This document shows positions 36,385-45,238 of a DNA stretch of 64,000 nt, piece by piece; position 1 is the stretch's first letter; each line of letters opens with the position of its first letter. The translations under genes were made by a program, and so were the position numbers. This DNA comes from a virus: positions 62,001 to 126,000 of the IMG/VR virus record IMGVR_UViG_3300025645_000038; one strand, given 5' to 3'. The notes beneath the pieces are model-generated. The model was not told where the DNA came from. It saw only the letters and a list, made by a program, of their open reading frames with translations, and did no database searches.

Positions 36385-36400
36385 TTTATATTTATATATA
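36385..36400 (+). promoter_or_regulatory. Candidate late promoter for tail sheath
   Basis: TTTATATTTATATATA, 46 bases before ATG 36446. Fifteen bases are identical to the element before the tube gene (39042-39056), and it is nearly the same as 4771-4786 before the scaffold gene. Confidence 0.55.
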
Positions 36401-36445
36401 ATGAATTTTCATATTAATTTTTTAAACCTTTAAAGGAGAAAACAC

Positions 36446-38923
36446 ATGGCAGAGAGAATAGTCAGCCCAGGTGTATTCACTCGTGAGAGAGATTTATCTT
36501 TTTTACCTCAAGGAGTATCTGAAATAGGTGCAGCTATTGTAGGACCGACAGTAAAAGGTCCTTCATTCGTACCAACAGTAGTCAGAAACTTTGAGGAATT
36601 TGAAAGTATTTTTGGAACTTACAATAGTGATTATTACACACCCTTTACAGTTAAGAACTACTTAGATAGTGCTGGAACTGTAACAATAGTAAAAGTAGGA
36701 TATCTTGGTGGATACAAGGTATCGGGTTTCAATTTAGTAGTTAGTGGTTCGGGCGCAACAAAGTTTGTTGTAGCTCAATTTTTACCAGCAGAACCAAATA
36801 ATAGTGGTGAGGGACTAATAAGTGGTTCTTTGTCAGGAGACCCTATCTCAGAAGCTAGTAACTTTGCTTTGAAGATTAACGGAGCTAATGCAACTGCTAG
36901 TGTTTCAAATTTGACATTATCAGAAAAAGGTTCAGCTACAGGTGATTTATCAAGTGCTTCCTCTAATTTTATTGGAAAGCAATTTCCTACTGCTCCTGGT
37001 GCTCAAAAGATAGGTTCAACAGATGCACCAGCGTATATGTATAAGTTTTTTAGAACTGCATTAAGTGCCTCTTTTTCAAATGGTACTCTTACTGCTAACG
37101 CTTCAATGTCCATAGAAAACTTTGCTGATAATGGAATTGATTTTGCTAGTGGAACTGAATCTGTAGATACTTCAGATGGTAACTATATTAGTACCATTTC
37201 AGGTAACTCAGACGCAGCTTCTGCAAGAACACCATTTATCGTATCCCAAGATTCTACTGAATTATTTAGAATATACACGAGAGCTGATGGTACTGAAACT
37301 AATAATCATTACGCAGTAATTCGTGATGTAAAAAGACCACAAAACTCTAACTCAAGTCCAGATTATGCTGAGTTTGGTTTAGCAGTTTACACTGCAGATG
37401 GAAGTCTTGTTGAAACTTACAGTAATTTAAACTTAGATCCAACTTCGGGTAACTATATAGTTAAGGTAATTGGAGATGAGTTTCAAACTGTAAATAACGA
37501 TGGTGAAATCACTGTTTATGGTGATTATCCTAATGCTTCAAGACACATTAGAGTTGGTGATTACAAAGAAAGTACATTTGAAAGTAATCCTAATTTACAG
37601 CCAATGGGATATTCTGCTGTATTAGACCCAATTAAATCTACTGCAAGTGTACCGACTGCATCTTTTAATCGTAGTCAGGTAATTCCAACTGTAGATTCTA
37701 ATACATATAAAGAGGACTTACCATACGGATTTAAGATAGACCCTCGTTTTGGTGAAAACGAATTAGCTGATAACAAAGCTTACTTATCTCCTATTCCTAA
37801 GAGTGAGAATGCAGGAAGTAACGTTGACTTTCTTCTTACAAATATGAAGGGATTTGGAGCAGCTGGTAGTTCTGAATCAAGCAAATATACTAATTTTGCT
37901 ATATCAACTCAAAATCTAAATATATCATCTTCAACTCAACAGTTGAAGTTTGCTGTACCATTTCAACATGGTTTTGATGGTATTAATCCGTCACACCCAA
38001 AACATACTGGTACATCAATTAGTTCTGCTAACACAAGTGGATTTGATATTAGTAGTGCTACTGCTAGTGGTTCTATAGCTTACAAAAGAGCTATAAACGC
38101 TGTTAGTAATCCTGATGAGTATGATATTAATATGTTGGTAACTCCAGGTATTATTCATAAACATCATAACATTATCAGTAACCACGCTATAGACAAGGTA
38201 GAAGCTAGAGCTGATGCTTTCTATGTAATGGATGGTTCTGATATTGATGATAATGTCGCTACAGCAGTAAATAATGTGGCTAGTTTAGATACTAATTATG
38301 TAGCTACTTATTACCCTTGGGTTAAAATGGATGATATTTCAAAAGGTTCAGGTACAGTATTAGTACCACCATCGGTAGTAATACCAGGCGTAATTGCTTT
38401 CACAGATAGTGTAGCTCACGAATGGTTTGCTCCTGCTGGACTAAACAGAGGTGGATTAACAAATGTTCGTATGACTCAGAAGAAACTTACTCATACAGAC
38501 AGAGATACGCTTTATGAAGGTAGAGTTAATCCTATCGCATCCTTTCCAGGTCAAGGTGTAGTTGTTTTCGGACAGAAGACATTACAGGCTAGACCATCTG
38601 CTCTTGATAGAATCAACGTAAGAAGATTATTAATCAGATTGAAGAAGTTTATCGCTTCCTCAAGTAGATTCTTAGTATTCGAACAGAATGATAGCTCTAC
38701 AAGAAGTAGATTCTTAAATATAGTTAATCCGTTCTTAGAATCAGTTCAATCCAATAGTGGTTTGAGTGCATTCAAAGTTGTAATGGATGATTCTAACAAT
38801 ACTCCTGATGTCATAGACAGAAATCAGTTGGTTGGACAGATATTCATACAACCTACAAGGACTGCTGAGTTTATTGTATTAGACTTCTCAGTACTTCCAA
38901 CGGGTGCTGCATTTCCTGAATAA
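36446..38923 (+). CDS. 18: Contractile tail sheath protein (T4 gp18-like)
   Basis: 825 residues with AAAGGAG at 36431-36437. The start SPGVFTRERDLSFLPQGVSEIGAAIVGPTVKGPSFVPTVV is the characteristic N-terminus of myovirus sheath proteins (SPGV-x-x-x-E-x-D-x-S...G...GP...GPA). The C-terminal domain also fits: VSPPSVVIPGVIA-like VPPSVVIPGV, AHEWFAPAGLNRGGLTNV, LYEGRVNPIASFPGQGVVVFGQKTLQ, SALDRINVRRLLIRLKKFI and FVEQNDS-like FEQNDSSTRSRF. T4 gp18 is 659 residues; the extra length lies in the middle beta domains, which are surface-exposed in this family. It polymerises around the tube and contracts on infection. An intrinsic terminator follows. Confidence 0.96.
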   Translation: MAERIVSPGVFTRERDLSFLPQGVSEIGAAIVGPTVKGPSFVPTVVRNFEEFESIFGTYNSDYYTPFTVKNYLDSAGTVTIVKVGYLGGYKVSGFNLVVSGSGATKFVVAQFLPAEPNNSGEGLISGSLSGDPISEASNFALKINGANATASVSNLTLSEKGSATGDLSSASSNFIGKQFPTAPGAQKIGSTDAPAYMYKFFRTALSASFSNGTLTANASMSIENFADNGIDFASGTESVDTSDGNYISTISGNSDAASARTPFIVSQDSTELFRIYTRADGTETNNHYAVIRDVKRPQNSNSSPDYAEFGLAVYTADGSLVETYSNLNLDPTSGNYIVKVIGDEFQTVNNDGEITVYGDYPNASRHIRVGDYKESTFESNPNLQPMGYSAVLDPIKSTASVPTASFNRSQVIPTVDSNTYKEDLPYGFKIDPRFGENELADNKAYLSPIPKSENAGSNVDFLLTNMKGFGAAGSSESSKYTNFAISTQNLNISSSTQQLKFAVPFQHGFDGINPSHPKHTGTSISSANTSGFDISSATASGSIAYKRAINAVSNPDEYDINMLVTPGIIHKHHNIISNHAIDKVEARADAFYVMDGSDIDDNVATAVNNVASLDTNYVATYYPWVKMDDISKGSGTVLVPPSVVIPGVIAFTDSVAHEWFAPAGLNRGGLTNVRMTQKKLTHTDRDTLYEGRVNPIASFPGQGVVVFGQKTLQARPSALDRINVRRLLIRLKKFIASSSRFLVFEQNDSSTRSRFLNIVNPFLESVQSNSGLSAFKVVMDDSNNTPDVIDRNQLVGQIFIQPTRTAEFIVLDFSVLPTGAAFPE

Positions 38924-38947
38924 TAGGGAGGTGTAAAACAGTAGAAG

Positions 38948-38973
38948 AGGGGAACAATAGTTCCCCTTTTTTA
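38948..38973 (+). terminator. Intrinsic terminator after tail sheath gene
   Basis: AGGGGAAC (38948-38955) and GTTCCCCT (38960-38967) form a perfect 8-bp stem with an AATA loop, followed by a T tract. It separates sheath and tube transcription units. Confidence 0.9.
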
Positions 38974-39041
38974 TTATATCAAAAAACTATGAAAAAACTA
39001 TGAAATAATAACTCAATATTCTGTATCGATTTTTCAGTTTG

Positions 39042-39056
39042 TTTATATTTATATAT
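39042..39056 (+). promoter_or_regulatory. Candidate late promoter for tail tube
   Basis: TTTATATTTATATAT, 33 bases before ATG 39089, identical over its whole length to the sheath-gene element. It directly follows a terminator, which supports promoter function. The rest of the 165-base gap holds only a short AACTATGAAA direct repeat near 38984-39005. Confidence 0.55.
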
Positions 39057-39088
39057 GAAAGAATTAAACACTTATTAGGAGAACTGAA

Positions 39089-39577
39089 ATGGCAGATATA
39101 ATCGATCCTTCAGAAATTATGTTTACACCCTTTGAACCGAAAGTTAAAAATCGGTTTATTATGTACATAGAAGGAATCCCTGCATACCTTATTAGAGCTG
39201 CTGCTCGACCAACTATTACATTCGAAGAAATAGAATTAAATCATATCAACGTTAAAAGATATGTTAAAGGAAAAGGTTCTTGGGAACCATTGGAAATCAC
39301 TCTTTACGATCCTATTGTACCATCAGGTGCACAGGCAGTTATGGAGTGGGTTCGTTTACACAAAGAATCTGTTACAGGTAGAGATGGATACTCAGACTTT
39401 TACAAGAAAGATGTTACTTTCAACGTATTGGGTCCTGTAGGAGATAAAGTAGAAGAATGGACACTAAAAGGTTCTATGATTCAATCTGCTAACTTTGGTG
39501 ACATGAACTTTGAAACCAATGAACCTAATGAGATTACATTAACACTAAGATACGATTACGCTATCTTACAATTCTAA
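39089..39577 (+). CDS. 19: Tail tube protein (T4 gp19-like)
   Basis: 162 residues, the same length as T4 gp19 (163). Family features: FEPKVKNRFIMYIEGIPAYLIRAAARPTITFEEIELNHINVKRYVKGKGSWEPLEITLYDPIVPSGAQAV, then EWTLKGSMIQSANFGDMNF and EITLTLRYDYAIL at the end, the usual tube beta-barrel strands. Shine-Dalgarno TAGGAG at 39076-39081. It stacks as hexamer rings inside the sheath and carries DNA. It has its own promoter and terminator context, consistent with high-level expression of sheath and tube from separate units. Confidence 0.95.
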   Translation: MADIIDPSEIMFTPFEPKVKNRFIMYIEGIPAYLIRAAARPTITFEEIELNHINVKRYVKGKGSWEPLEITLYDPIVPSGAQAVMEWVRLHKESVTGRDGYSDFYKKDVTFNVLGPVGDKVEEWTLKGSMIQSANFGDMNFETNEPNEITLTLRYDYAILQF

Positions 39578-39586
39578 GAGGATAAT

Positions 39587-39796
39587 ATGAGTTTTTTAAG
39601 AGAAATGCTTTCTAGTGATGCTAAAATCTCTAGTAAAAGATTTGTCGGTTTTATGGCTTTCTTTATGCTGATTTGTAGTTGGGGTGCTGATACCTTTTCT
39701 GCATTTGAGGTCAAGGATAAGATATTGGAATGTTTTATGTACATTTCAGTAGTTGGACTTGGTGTTACAGCGGCTGAGAAGTTCGGTAAAAAATAG
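39587..39796 (+). CDS. Small two-helix membrane protein, holin candidate
   Basis: 69 residues with AGAGGAT at 39577-39583. Two hydrophobic segments are visible: FVGFMAFFMLICSWGADTF (residues ~19-37) and CFMYISVVGLGVTAAEKF (~49-66), with a lysine-rich end. The layout SSDAKISSKRF, first helix, loop, second helix with GVTAAEKFGKK is that of short phage inner-membrane proteins often listed as holin-like. It lies between tube and chaperone genes, an unusual place for a holin in T4-like phages, and no endolysin is seen nearby. Membrane location is well supported; the lysis role is a guess. Confidence 0.6.
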   Translation: MSFLREMLSSDAKISSKRFVGFMAFFMLICSWGADTFSAFEVKDKILECFMYISVVGLGVTAAEKFGKK

Positions 39797-39829
39797 TTAT
39801 AGTTCAAAACTAAATCATAGGAGTCAAAT

Positions 39830-40573
39830 ATGGCTGAAGTCAAATTCCCTACAGAAGTAGTGGATTTGCCGTCAAAGGGATTATTGTATCCAGAAGGTAG
39901 CCCTCTATCATCTGGTAAAATAGAAATCAAATACATGACGGCAAGAGAAGAAGATATTCTAACATCTGCTAACCTTATTAAACAAGGTGTGGTGGTTCAA
40001 AAATTATTAGAGTCTCTTATTATAGACAAATCAATTAAGGTAGATGATTTACTGATTGGTGATAAAAATGCTGTTTTAATAGCAGCTCGTATTCTTGCTT
40101 ATGGTAAAGAGTATGAAGTTGAAATATTTGGTAGGAAGGTAGAAGTTGATTTAACTCAATTAAAAGATAACAAGTTAGATGAGAGTATAGTTACAAAAGG
40201 AGTTAATGAGTTTGAGTTTGAATTACCCGCTACAAAAAGAAAATTAACTTTTAAAATGCTTGTATCAGGCGATGAAAAAACAATTGATGATGAGGTTAAA
40301 GGTTATGAGAAAATACATGGTATTGGATACGAACTAACCACAAGATTAAAACACCAAATTATTTCAGTAGATGGTGATACTAAAAGAGCTAGTATTAACT
40401 CTTTTGTAGATAATGAGTTCTTATCAAGAGATTCAATGGCTTTTAGAAATCATATATCTGATATTATGCCAGATGTGGATATGACATCAACTTTTACTGA
40501 TGAGGATGGAAACGAAAAGGAGTTCACGGTCCCTATGACCGTTACGTTTCTTTGGCCTAACGCCGGAATATAA
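39830..40573 (+). CDS. 26: Tail assembly chaperone / baseplate hub assembly protein (T4 gp26-like)
   Basis: 247 residues with TAGGAG at 39818-39823. VDLPSKGLLYPEGSPLSSGKIEIKYMTAREEDILTSANLI is the signature of the gp26-like family (LPSKG...YP...TAREED), followed by VVVQKLLESLIID. The C-terminal half (LPATKRKLTFKMLVSGDEKTIDDEVKGYEK ... TRLKHQIISVDGD) is a helical regulatory-type domain, ending FLWPNAGI. T4 gp26 is 208 residues. It precedes the tape measure gene by one small gene, the place occupied by G/GT-type tail chaperones in other phages. A +1-phase open frame continues past its stop, suggesting a frameshifted longer form (see 40551). Confidence 0.8.
   Translation: MAEVKFPTEVVDLPSKGLLYPEGSPLSSGKIEIKYMTAREEDILTSANLIKQGVVVQKLLESLIIDKSIKVDDLLIGDKNAVLIAARILAYGKEYEVEIFGRKVEVDLTQLKDNKLDESIVTKGVNEFEFELPATKRKLTFKMLVSGDEKTIDDEVKGYEKIHGIGYELTTRLKHQIISVDGDTKRASINSFVDNEFLSRDSMAFRNHISDIMPDVDMTSTFTDEDGNEKEFTVPMTVTFLWPNAGI
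40547..40556 (+). promoter_or_regulatory. Candidate +1 ribosomal frameshift site
   Basis: In the gp26 frame this reads TTT CTT TGG C. A CTT codon in the P site slipping one base forward would pair with TTT, the same arrangement as the CUU slip in bacterial release factor 2, here with a TGG in place of the TGA. An AAGGAG sequence occurs 24-29 bases upstream (40517-40522), which is further than in release factor 2. Confidence 0.4.
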
Positions 40574-40772
40574 ACCACAAATACACGAACAACTTTTTCA
40601 AATAAGTTTTAACTCACAAGGTATGTTCTCTTTTTCAGAGGTATATAACATGCCTATATATCTCCGTACATTCTACTTTAAGAGATTACAAAAACATTTT
40701 AAGGATGAAGCTGAAGAGGTCAAGAAAGCTCAACAAAGTAACAAATCATCTATTCCATCTTATAAAAAATGA
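40551..40772 (+). CDS. +1-phase extension of the gp26-like chaperone, or separate 49-aa ORF
   Basis: In the +1 phase relative to the gp26-like gene the frame is open from 40539 (after TGA 40536-40538) to TGA 40770-40772. Translated from the slip site it gives 73 residues: LTPEYKPQIHEQLFQISFNSQG, then MFSFSEVYNMPIYLRTFYFKRLQKHF and a charged tail. This is protein-like and recalls the short conserved segment (E-V-Y-x-M-P-x-x-L-R-x-F-Y) that follows gp26-type proteins in related phages. No ATG, GTG or TTG exists in its first 24 codons; the first is ATG 40623, without a good Shine-Dalgarno sequence. Frameshifting would give a 314-residue fusion. Confidence 0.55.
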   Translation, partial: FGLTPEYKPQIHEQLFQISFNSQGMFSFSEVYNMPIYLRTFYFKRLQKHFKDEAEEVKKAQQSNKSSIPSYKK

Positions 40773-40780
40773 TAAATGTG

Positions 40781-40788
40781 ATATTTAT
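40781..40788 (+). promoter_or_regulatory. Candidate late promoter for tape-measure unit
   Basis: ATATTTAT within TGATATTTATTATTG, 44 bases before ATG 40832, in a 59-base gap. Same core as the other structural-unit elements. Confidence 0.4.
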
Positions 40789-40831
40789 TATTGAATAATT
40801 CCACACAAAAATAATCTTATGGAGAACAGAA

Positions 40832-41032
40832 ATGGCTGACAGAGAAGGTTTAATATTTAAATTCTTTGATAAATGGAAAAGAAAACGTTTAAATAGATTC
40901 GCAAAACAGTTAGTAAAAGACGATCCTTCCATAGAAAAAAACTTAGATAATTTAGGAAAAGCTTTTTCAGATTTAGAGAGTAAACTAAAAAAGAAGTATC
41001 CTGATGCTTATAAGAAAGCTATGGGGAAGTAA
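40832..41032 (+). CDS. Small basic helical protein before tape measure
   Basis: 66 residues with TGGAG at 40820-40824. Helical and lysine-rich (FKFFDKWKRKRLNRFAKQLVKDD, then KNLDNLGKAFSDLESKLKKKYPDAYKKAMGK). No recognisable family, and no membrane segment. It lies 3 bases from the tape measure start and is surely co-translated with it, so an accessory role in tail length control or hub assembly is reasonable but unproven. Confidence 0.65.
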   Translation: MADREGLIFKFFDKWKRKRLNRFAKQLVKDDPSIEKNLDNLGKAFSDLESKLKKKYPDAYKKAMGK

Positions 41033-41035
41033 TAA

Positions 41036-42769
41036 ATGGCTAAAAAAGTTGATAGTAGAGAACAGGTAATAAACTTAAAAAAACAGACTGAAGAGTTAAG
41101 AAAACAAAGTGAAGTTATGCGTAGTCATAACGACTACTCTAAGTCATATACTCAGTCTCTTGAAAAGGGTAGATCTATTCTCAAAGATATAACTGGTTTA
41201 CAAAGTGACCAAGCACAGATTTCAAAAAATACTCAAAGTATTGAGAAGAATATAAGCGCTCTTTTCGCAAAAAAAGAAAAGAGTGAAGCACTAATAAATA
41301 GTCTAAAGATAAGTCAATACTCTAATAGTAAAAAATTAACATCAGAAGCAAAAAACTTTTCTGGTCTTACCGATAGATTTTTGAAAGGTGAAGTAGAGTT
41401 GGATGAACTTTACAGAGCTAGAGAACAATTTATTGGAACAGACTTTTACAACACACTCGAAGAGTTAATTGAACTTATGGAAAAGTCCCCAAACTTATCA
41501 GAAAAATTAAGTTTAGAGGCTGATGCTCAAAAGAAGATAGACGATTTTAGAAAAAAGGTAAAAGAAACTTCAGCTTTTCTAAGTAGTCCAAAGGCTATGG
41601 GAGTAGCTGCTGTAGGATTACTGGTTCAACAGATGGGTGATTTTGCTAGTAAGGCTTTTGAAGCTAGACAATCTTTAGGAACAACAGCAGTTGAGTCAGC
41701 TAGAGTAGCTGGTAATCTAAAAGTAGCTGGGTTAGCTGCTAAAGCTGTTGGTGGTAGTTCAGAACAAGCTGAAGCAGCTGTAATGTCATTGGTTGATGAG
41801 TTTGGTTCTGTATCCGTTATAAGTGCTGGTGTATCAAAACAATTAGGTTTGGTAACAGGTCAGTTTGGTTTAAGTGGAGACAATGCTGGTAAGTTATTAA
41901 AACAAATGCAGGCTATAAATGGTTCTTCAATAGAAACCAATCTAAATCTAATAAGTTCTGTTGGTGAACTTGCAAGAGCTGAAGGAGTTGCGCCTGCTAA
42001 AGTTCTAAACGACATAGCTGGAGATACGGAGACATTTGCTAAGTTCGCAAAAGATGGTGGAAAAAATATAGGTGCAGCTGCTATTCAAGCTGCTAAGTTA
42101 GGTTTAAATATGTCTACAGTAGCCGGTATAGCTGAAAATCTATTAGACTTTGAGAGTTCGATAGAAAAGCAGATGGAAGCATCTGTTCTATTGGGTAGAC
42201 AACTTAACTTAGATAAAGCTAGAGAGTTGTCCTTAATGGGAGACTTAGAAGGTTTACAAAAAGAAGTATTAAAACAAGTTGGTTCAGAAGCTGATTTTAA
42301 CGCTATGAATGTGATGCAAAGAAAAGCTCTTGCTGATGCTATCGGTGTTAGTGTTGCCGACTTAGGTAAGATGGTAGCTGGTGAACAAACATCAGCACAG
42401 GCAGCAGCTGATAAGGTTAAAGCTCAAGAGAAATCATTAAAATTACAAGAAAAAGCTTCTTACGCAGCTTTAGTGACAGCAGCTGCACAAATCGGTGCAA
42501 GTTTTGGAAAATTTGGTCCAGTTGGATTTGCACTAGCCATACCCGCAATTATGAAGTTATATTCTTTAGCAAAAGGAGCTCCAAAAGCTCAAACCGGTGG
42601 TGTAGTAAGAGAAACCGGTATGGCTGTAGTGCACAAAGGTGAGACGATAGCTGGAACTCAGTTTGGTGGTAGAGAAAGTAATAACTTACTAAAAGAATTA
42701 ATTAAACAAAACTCAACCTTAATGGGTAGACTAACAAACAAAGTTGGTGAAATGGCATTAGGTTCATAG
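41036..42769 (+). CDS. 29: Tape measure protein (T4 gp29-like)
   Basis: 577 residues against 590 in T4 gp29. The N-terminal third is coiled-coil (EQVINLKKQTEELRKQSEVMR; DAQKKIDDFRKKVKETSAF). Hydrophobic segments follow (AMGVAAVGLLVQQMGDFA near residue 187; an alanine/glycine-rich stretch near 478-510). The C-terminus has the tape-measure motif GGVVRETGMAVVHKGETI, comparable to the GG-x-V...P/A-V-x-x-GE region in many tape measures. It determines tail length and leaves the tube at infection. Place after a gp26-like chaperone and before the tube-cap protein is as expected. Confidence 0.75.
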   Translation: MAKKVDSREQVINLKKQTEELRKQSEVMRSHNDYSKSYTQSLEKGRSILKDITGLQSDQAQISKNTQSIEKNISALFAKKEKSEALINSLKISQYSNSKKLTSEAKNFSGLTDRFLKGEVELDELYRAREQFIGTDFYNTLEELIELMEKSPNLSEKLSLEADAQKKIDDFRKKVKETSAFLSSPKAMGVAAVGLLVQQMGDFASKAFEARQSLGTTAVESARVAGNLKVAGLAAKAVGGSSEQAEAAVMSLVDEFGSVSVISAGVSKQLGLVTGQFGLSGDNAGKLLKQMQAINGSSIETNLNLISSVGELARAEGVAPAKVLNDIAGDTETFAKFAKDGGKNIGAAAIQAAKLGLNMSTVAGIAENLLDFESSIEKQMEASVLLGRQLNLDKARELSLMGDLEGLQKEVLKQVGSEADFNAMNVMQRKALADAIGVSVADLGKMVAGEQTSAQAAADKVKAQEKSLKLQEKASYAALVTAAAQIGASFGKFGPVGFALAIPAIMKLYSLAKGAPKAQTGGVVRETGMAVVHKGETIAGTQFGGRESNNLLKELIKQNSTLMGRLTNKVGEMALGS

Positions 42770-42779
42770 GAGATAAGAA

Positions 42780-45230
42780 GTGGCTTTAGAAGACTTAGTA
42801 TCAGACTTATCTAATTTCAAAGGACAATCTCAGTACGATGATTTAGATGGTCAGATAAAAAATGGTGTGGATTTTATTCCTAATACGGATGCTCCTGGTT
42901 TTACTCCTAAAACAGATTTAGAGTCTTTATACAATAAAGTTAAAGATGGTACAGTGGTTGCTCCAAACTCTGGAGTGGTATCTAATGAGAAAACAAGAAA
43001 TCCTTATGGTGCACAAGGAGAGTATCTTGTTGCTAACGGAATAGGTATAGCAAATCCATCTCATATAATAAGTGGTGATAATATCTTGGGAGTCAAGGTA
43101 CAACCACAATTCGTAACAGACTTTATGACCACACCATTAGCTGATTACAATAGTAGATTTTCACTATCCACACCTTTGGGTGCAGGAACTAAAACACTTA
43201 AAGTTAGAAAAGAGTCTTTTAGAACAGTAGAGGGTGAATCTCCATTTGATAAATTTATAAAACCATTTTCTGTAGAAACAACAAAAAACATTTACGGAGA
43301 TAGCGACTATATAAAAGATTTATTTGAGTTTAGAAAAGATGGTAGGGATACATTTAAAAACGTTCCAAATGGAGTGGATGGTAATGGTTTATTTAGTACT
43401 GCTGATTTTAGAAAGGTAGCTAACAAAGGCCCATTTGATGGTAACAACACTCATCCAATTATATTAAGAAAGCCGGGTTCAAATTGGGACAGTGTTCTAT
43501 CAGAAACACCTGGATTAGGTGGAACGATAGGTGGTGTTTTACAAGGTGCTTTAAGCGTATTTGGTTTACTAACAAAGAGTTCAAGAAATATTGCTGATAA
43601 AGCTAGAATAGGTACTTATTTGTTATCAGATCCTGGTAAATTATTTATTGCTAAACAATTTGGTATGCAATTACTTAATCCTACAATAGAAAGTAAGATA
43701 TACAATCCTCTTTCTACTTTAGGTATAGCTGGAGCAAATAGTTTACTGGATGGAGATGTAAGGGGATTATTACAGGCAGCTGCTTCTTTTATCTTACCTG
43801 TAAGTCATGTAGAAAGACATTTAGGTGGTGGTAGATATGAGGATATAATGCCGTTAAGAGAATTGCCTGCTATGGCAAAACTTTTACTACCTGGCGCAAT
43901 AAAAAGTGTAATTCCTGATAATGGCTTTGATACAAAAGCTAAATATGGTTTTGGTAGTAGACTTGCTTTACAAAGTAATCCTGAAATAATACCAGAAGTA
44001 TCAGCATACGGTTACACCATTGGTGGAAAAGATTTAGGAACTTCTTTACTTTTTATGAATCCTAATAAATATTTATTCCCAATTTCATCTGCTCCTAAAA
44101 GTATTGGTCCTGATGGTAGTATTTCATTTTTAGGTGGTCCTAGATTTGCTGCTGTGGATGCTGATAGAGCTGAAAATACACAAAAAATAGGAAATACTCA
44201 TGGTGGTGTTACTTTCAATGACGCAGCTTCAAATAATTTTGGTAGAGCAGCAAATGGTACTGGTGATAGAACAAGATTTCATACATCAACATATTCTGAA
44301 CTAAGAAGAGAAAACAGATATGAGAAAGATATTAAAACATCAGCAGTAAACCAAAATACACATATGCAAAATACTGAAGAAAGAAGAAAAGAGTATAAAA
44401 AGATAAATGATAATATAGGTAATCCTGGAGGAACTACTTTTTCAACAACAAATGGTACAGGAATAGTTGTTAATGAAATACTTGGTGGTGGTGTAAAAAG
44501 AGGACAAGGCCCTAGTACAATATCAAGTGCTGTAGATAAAGTTAACATTATTCCATATGGTAGTGATGGTAATGGGGACATACCTACCGATCATCAAAGT
44601 ACAAAAGATTTTATTAAATTTAGGTTCTTTGATGTGGTGAACAAAAAGTTCATTATATTTAGAGCTATTTTAGAAGGCATAACAGATACCATTACGCCGG
44701 AGTATAGTGAGGAAAGATATATTGGTAGGCCTGATAAACTATTTACATATCAAGGTGTTGATAGAAGTTTATCGTTTACTTTTAGTATCTATCCCAAAAC
44801 AAAACAAGAGTTGCCAGTTTTGATGGAGAAATTAAATTACTTAATAGGGTTGTGTTATCCATCATTTACAACAGGTGACAGAATGGTTACACCATTTATA
44901 GATTTAACATTAGGTGATATGTTTGTGAGTACTCCTGGTATTTTGAGTTCTCTAACAGTTACTGTTGAGGAGCAAAGCACATGGGAAATAACCGATGGTT
45001 TACAATTTCCACATTTTATAAAAGCTGCATGTGAGTTTAGACATATTGGTAAGCATGTTCCTGTATCAACAGGTAGACATTATGATTTACCATTTGGGTT
45101 AGATGACGCAAGACAAAAACAAATTGATAGATTTACAAGCGATAAAGCATTTGGATTTAATCAGTATCCAAGTAGAAAAGAAGATTTTAGAAAAGAAATA
45201 TTTGGTTCTTTAGGACAACCAAACGAATAG
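42780..45230 (+). CDS. Large baseplate tube-cap/initiator protein (T4 gp48/gp54-like C-terminus)
   Basis: 816 residues from GTG 42780 (AGGAGA at 42768-42773). The C-terminal ~200 residues match the gp48/gp54-type pattern: DFIKFRFFDVVNKKFIIFRA, TDTITPEYSEERYIGRPDKLFTYQG, SLSFTFSIYPKTKQELPVLMEKLNYLIGLCYP, TPFIDLTLGDMF and WEITDG. T4 gp48 (364) and gp54 (320) are far shorter. The first ~580 residues are extra, with a hydrophobic glycine-rich stretch near 245-265 and an Asn/Thr-rich low-complexity region near 480-560. It probably caps the baseplate centre and nucleates tube growth. Family assignment is moderate and applies only to the C-terminus. Confidence 0.6.
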   Translation: MALEDLVSDLSNFKGQSQYDDLDGQIKNGVDFIPNTDAPGFTPKTDLESLYNKVKDGTVVAPNSGVVSNEKTRNPYGAQGEYLVANGIGIANPSHIISGDNILGVKVQPQFVTDFMTTPLADYNSRFSLSTPLGAGTKTLKVRKESFRTVEGESPFDKFIKPFSVETTKNIYGDSDYIKDLFEFRKDGRDTFKNVPNGVDGNGLFSTADFRKVANKGPFDGNNTHPIILRKPGSNWDSVLSETPGLGGTIGGVLQGALSVFGLLTKSSRNIADKARIGTYLLSDPGKLFIAKQFGMQLLNPTIESKIYNPLSTLGIAGANSLLDGDVRGLLQAAASFILPVSHVERHLGGGRYEDIMPLRELPAMAKLLLPGAIKSVIPDNGFDTKAKYGFGSRLALQSNPEIIPEVSAYGYTIGGKDLGTSLLFMNPNKYLFPISSAPKSIGPDGSISFLGGPRFAAVDADRAENTQKIGNTHGGVTFNDAASNNFGRAANGTGDRTRFHTSTYSELRRENRYEKDIKTSAVNQNTHMQNTEERRKEYKKINDNIGNPGGTTFSTTNGTGIVVNEILGGGVKRGQGPSTISSAVDKVNIIPYGSDGNGDIPTDHQSTKDFIKFRFFDVVNKKFIIFRAILEGITDTITPEYSEERYIGRPDKLFTYQGVDRSLSFTFSIYPKTKQELPVLMEKLNYLIGLCYPSFTTGDRMVTPFIDLTLGDMFVSTPGILSSLTVTVEEQSTWEITDGLQFPHFIKAACEFRHIGKHVPVSTGRHYDLPFGLDDARQKQIDRFTSDKAFGFNQYPSRKEDFRKEIFGSLGQPNE

Positions 45231-45238
45231 GGTAAGTT

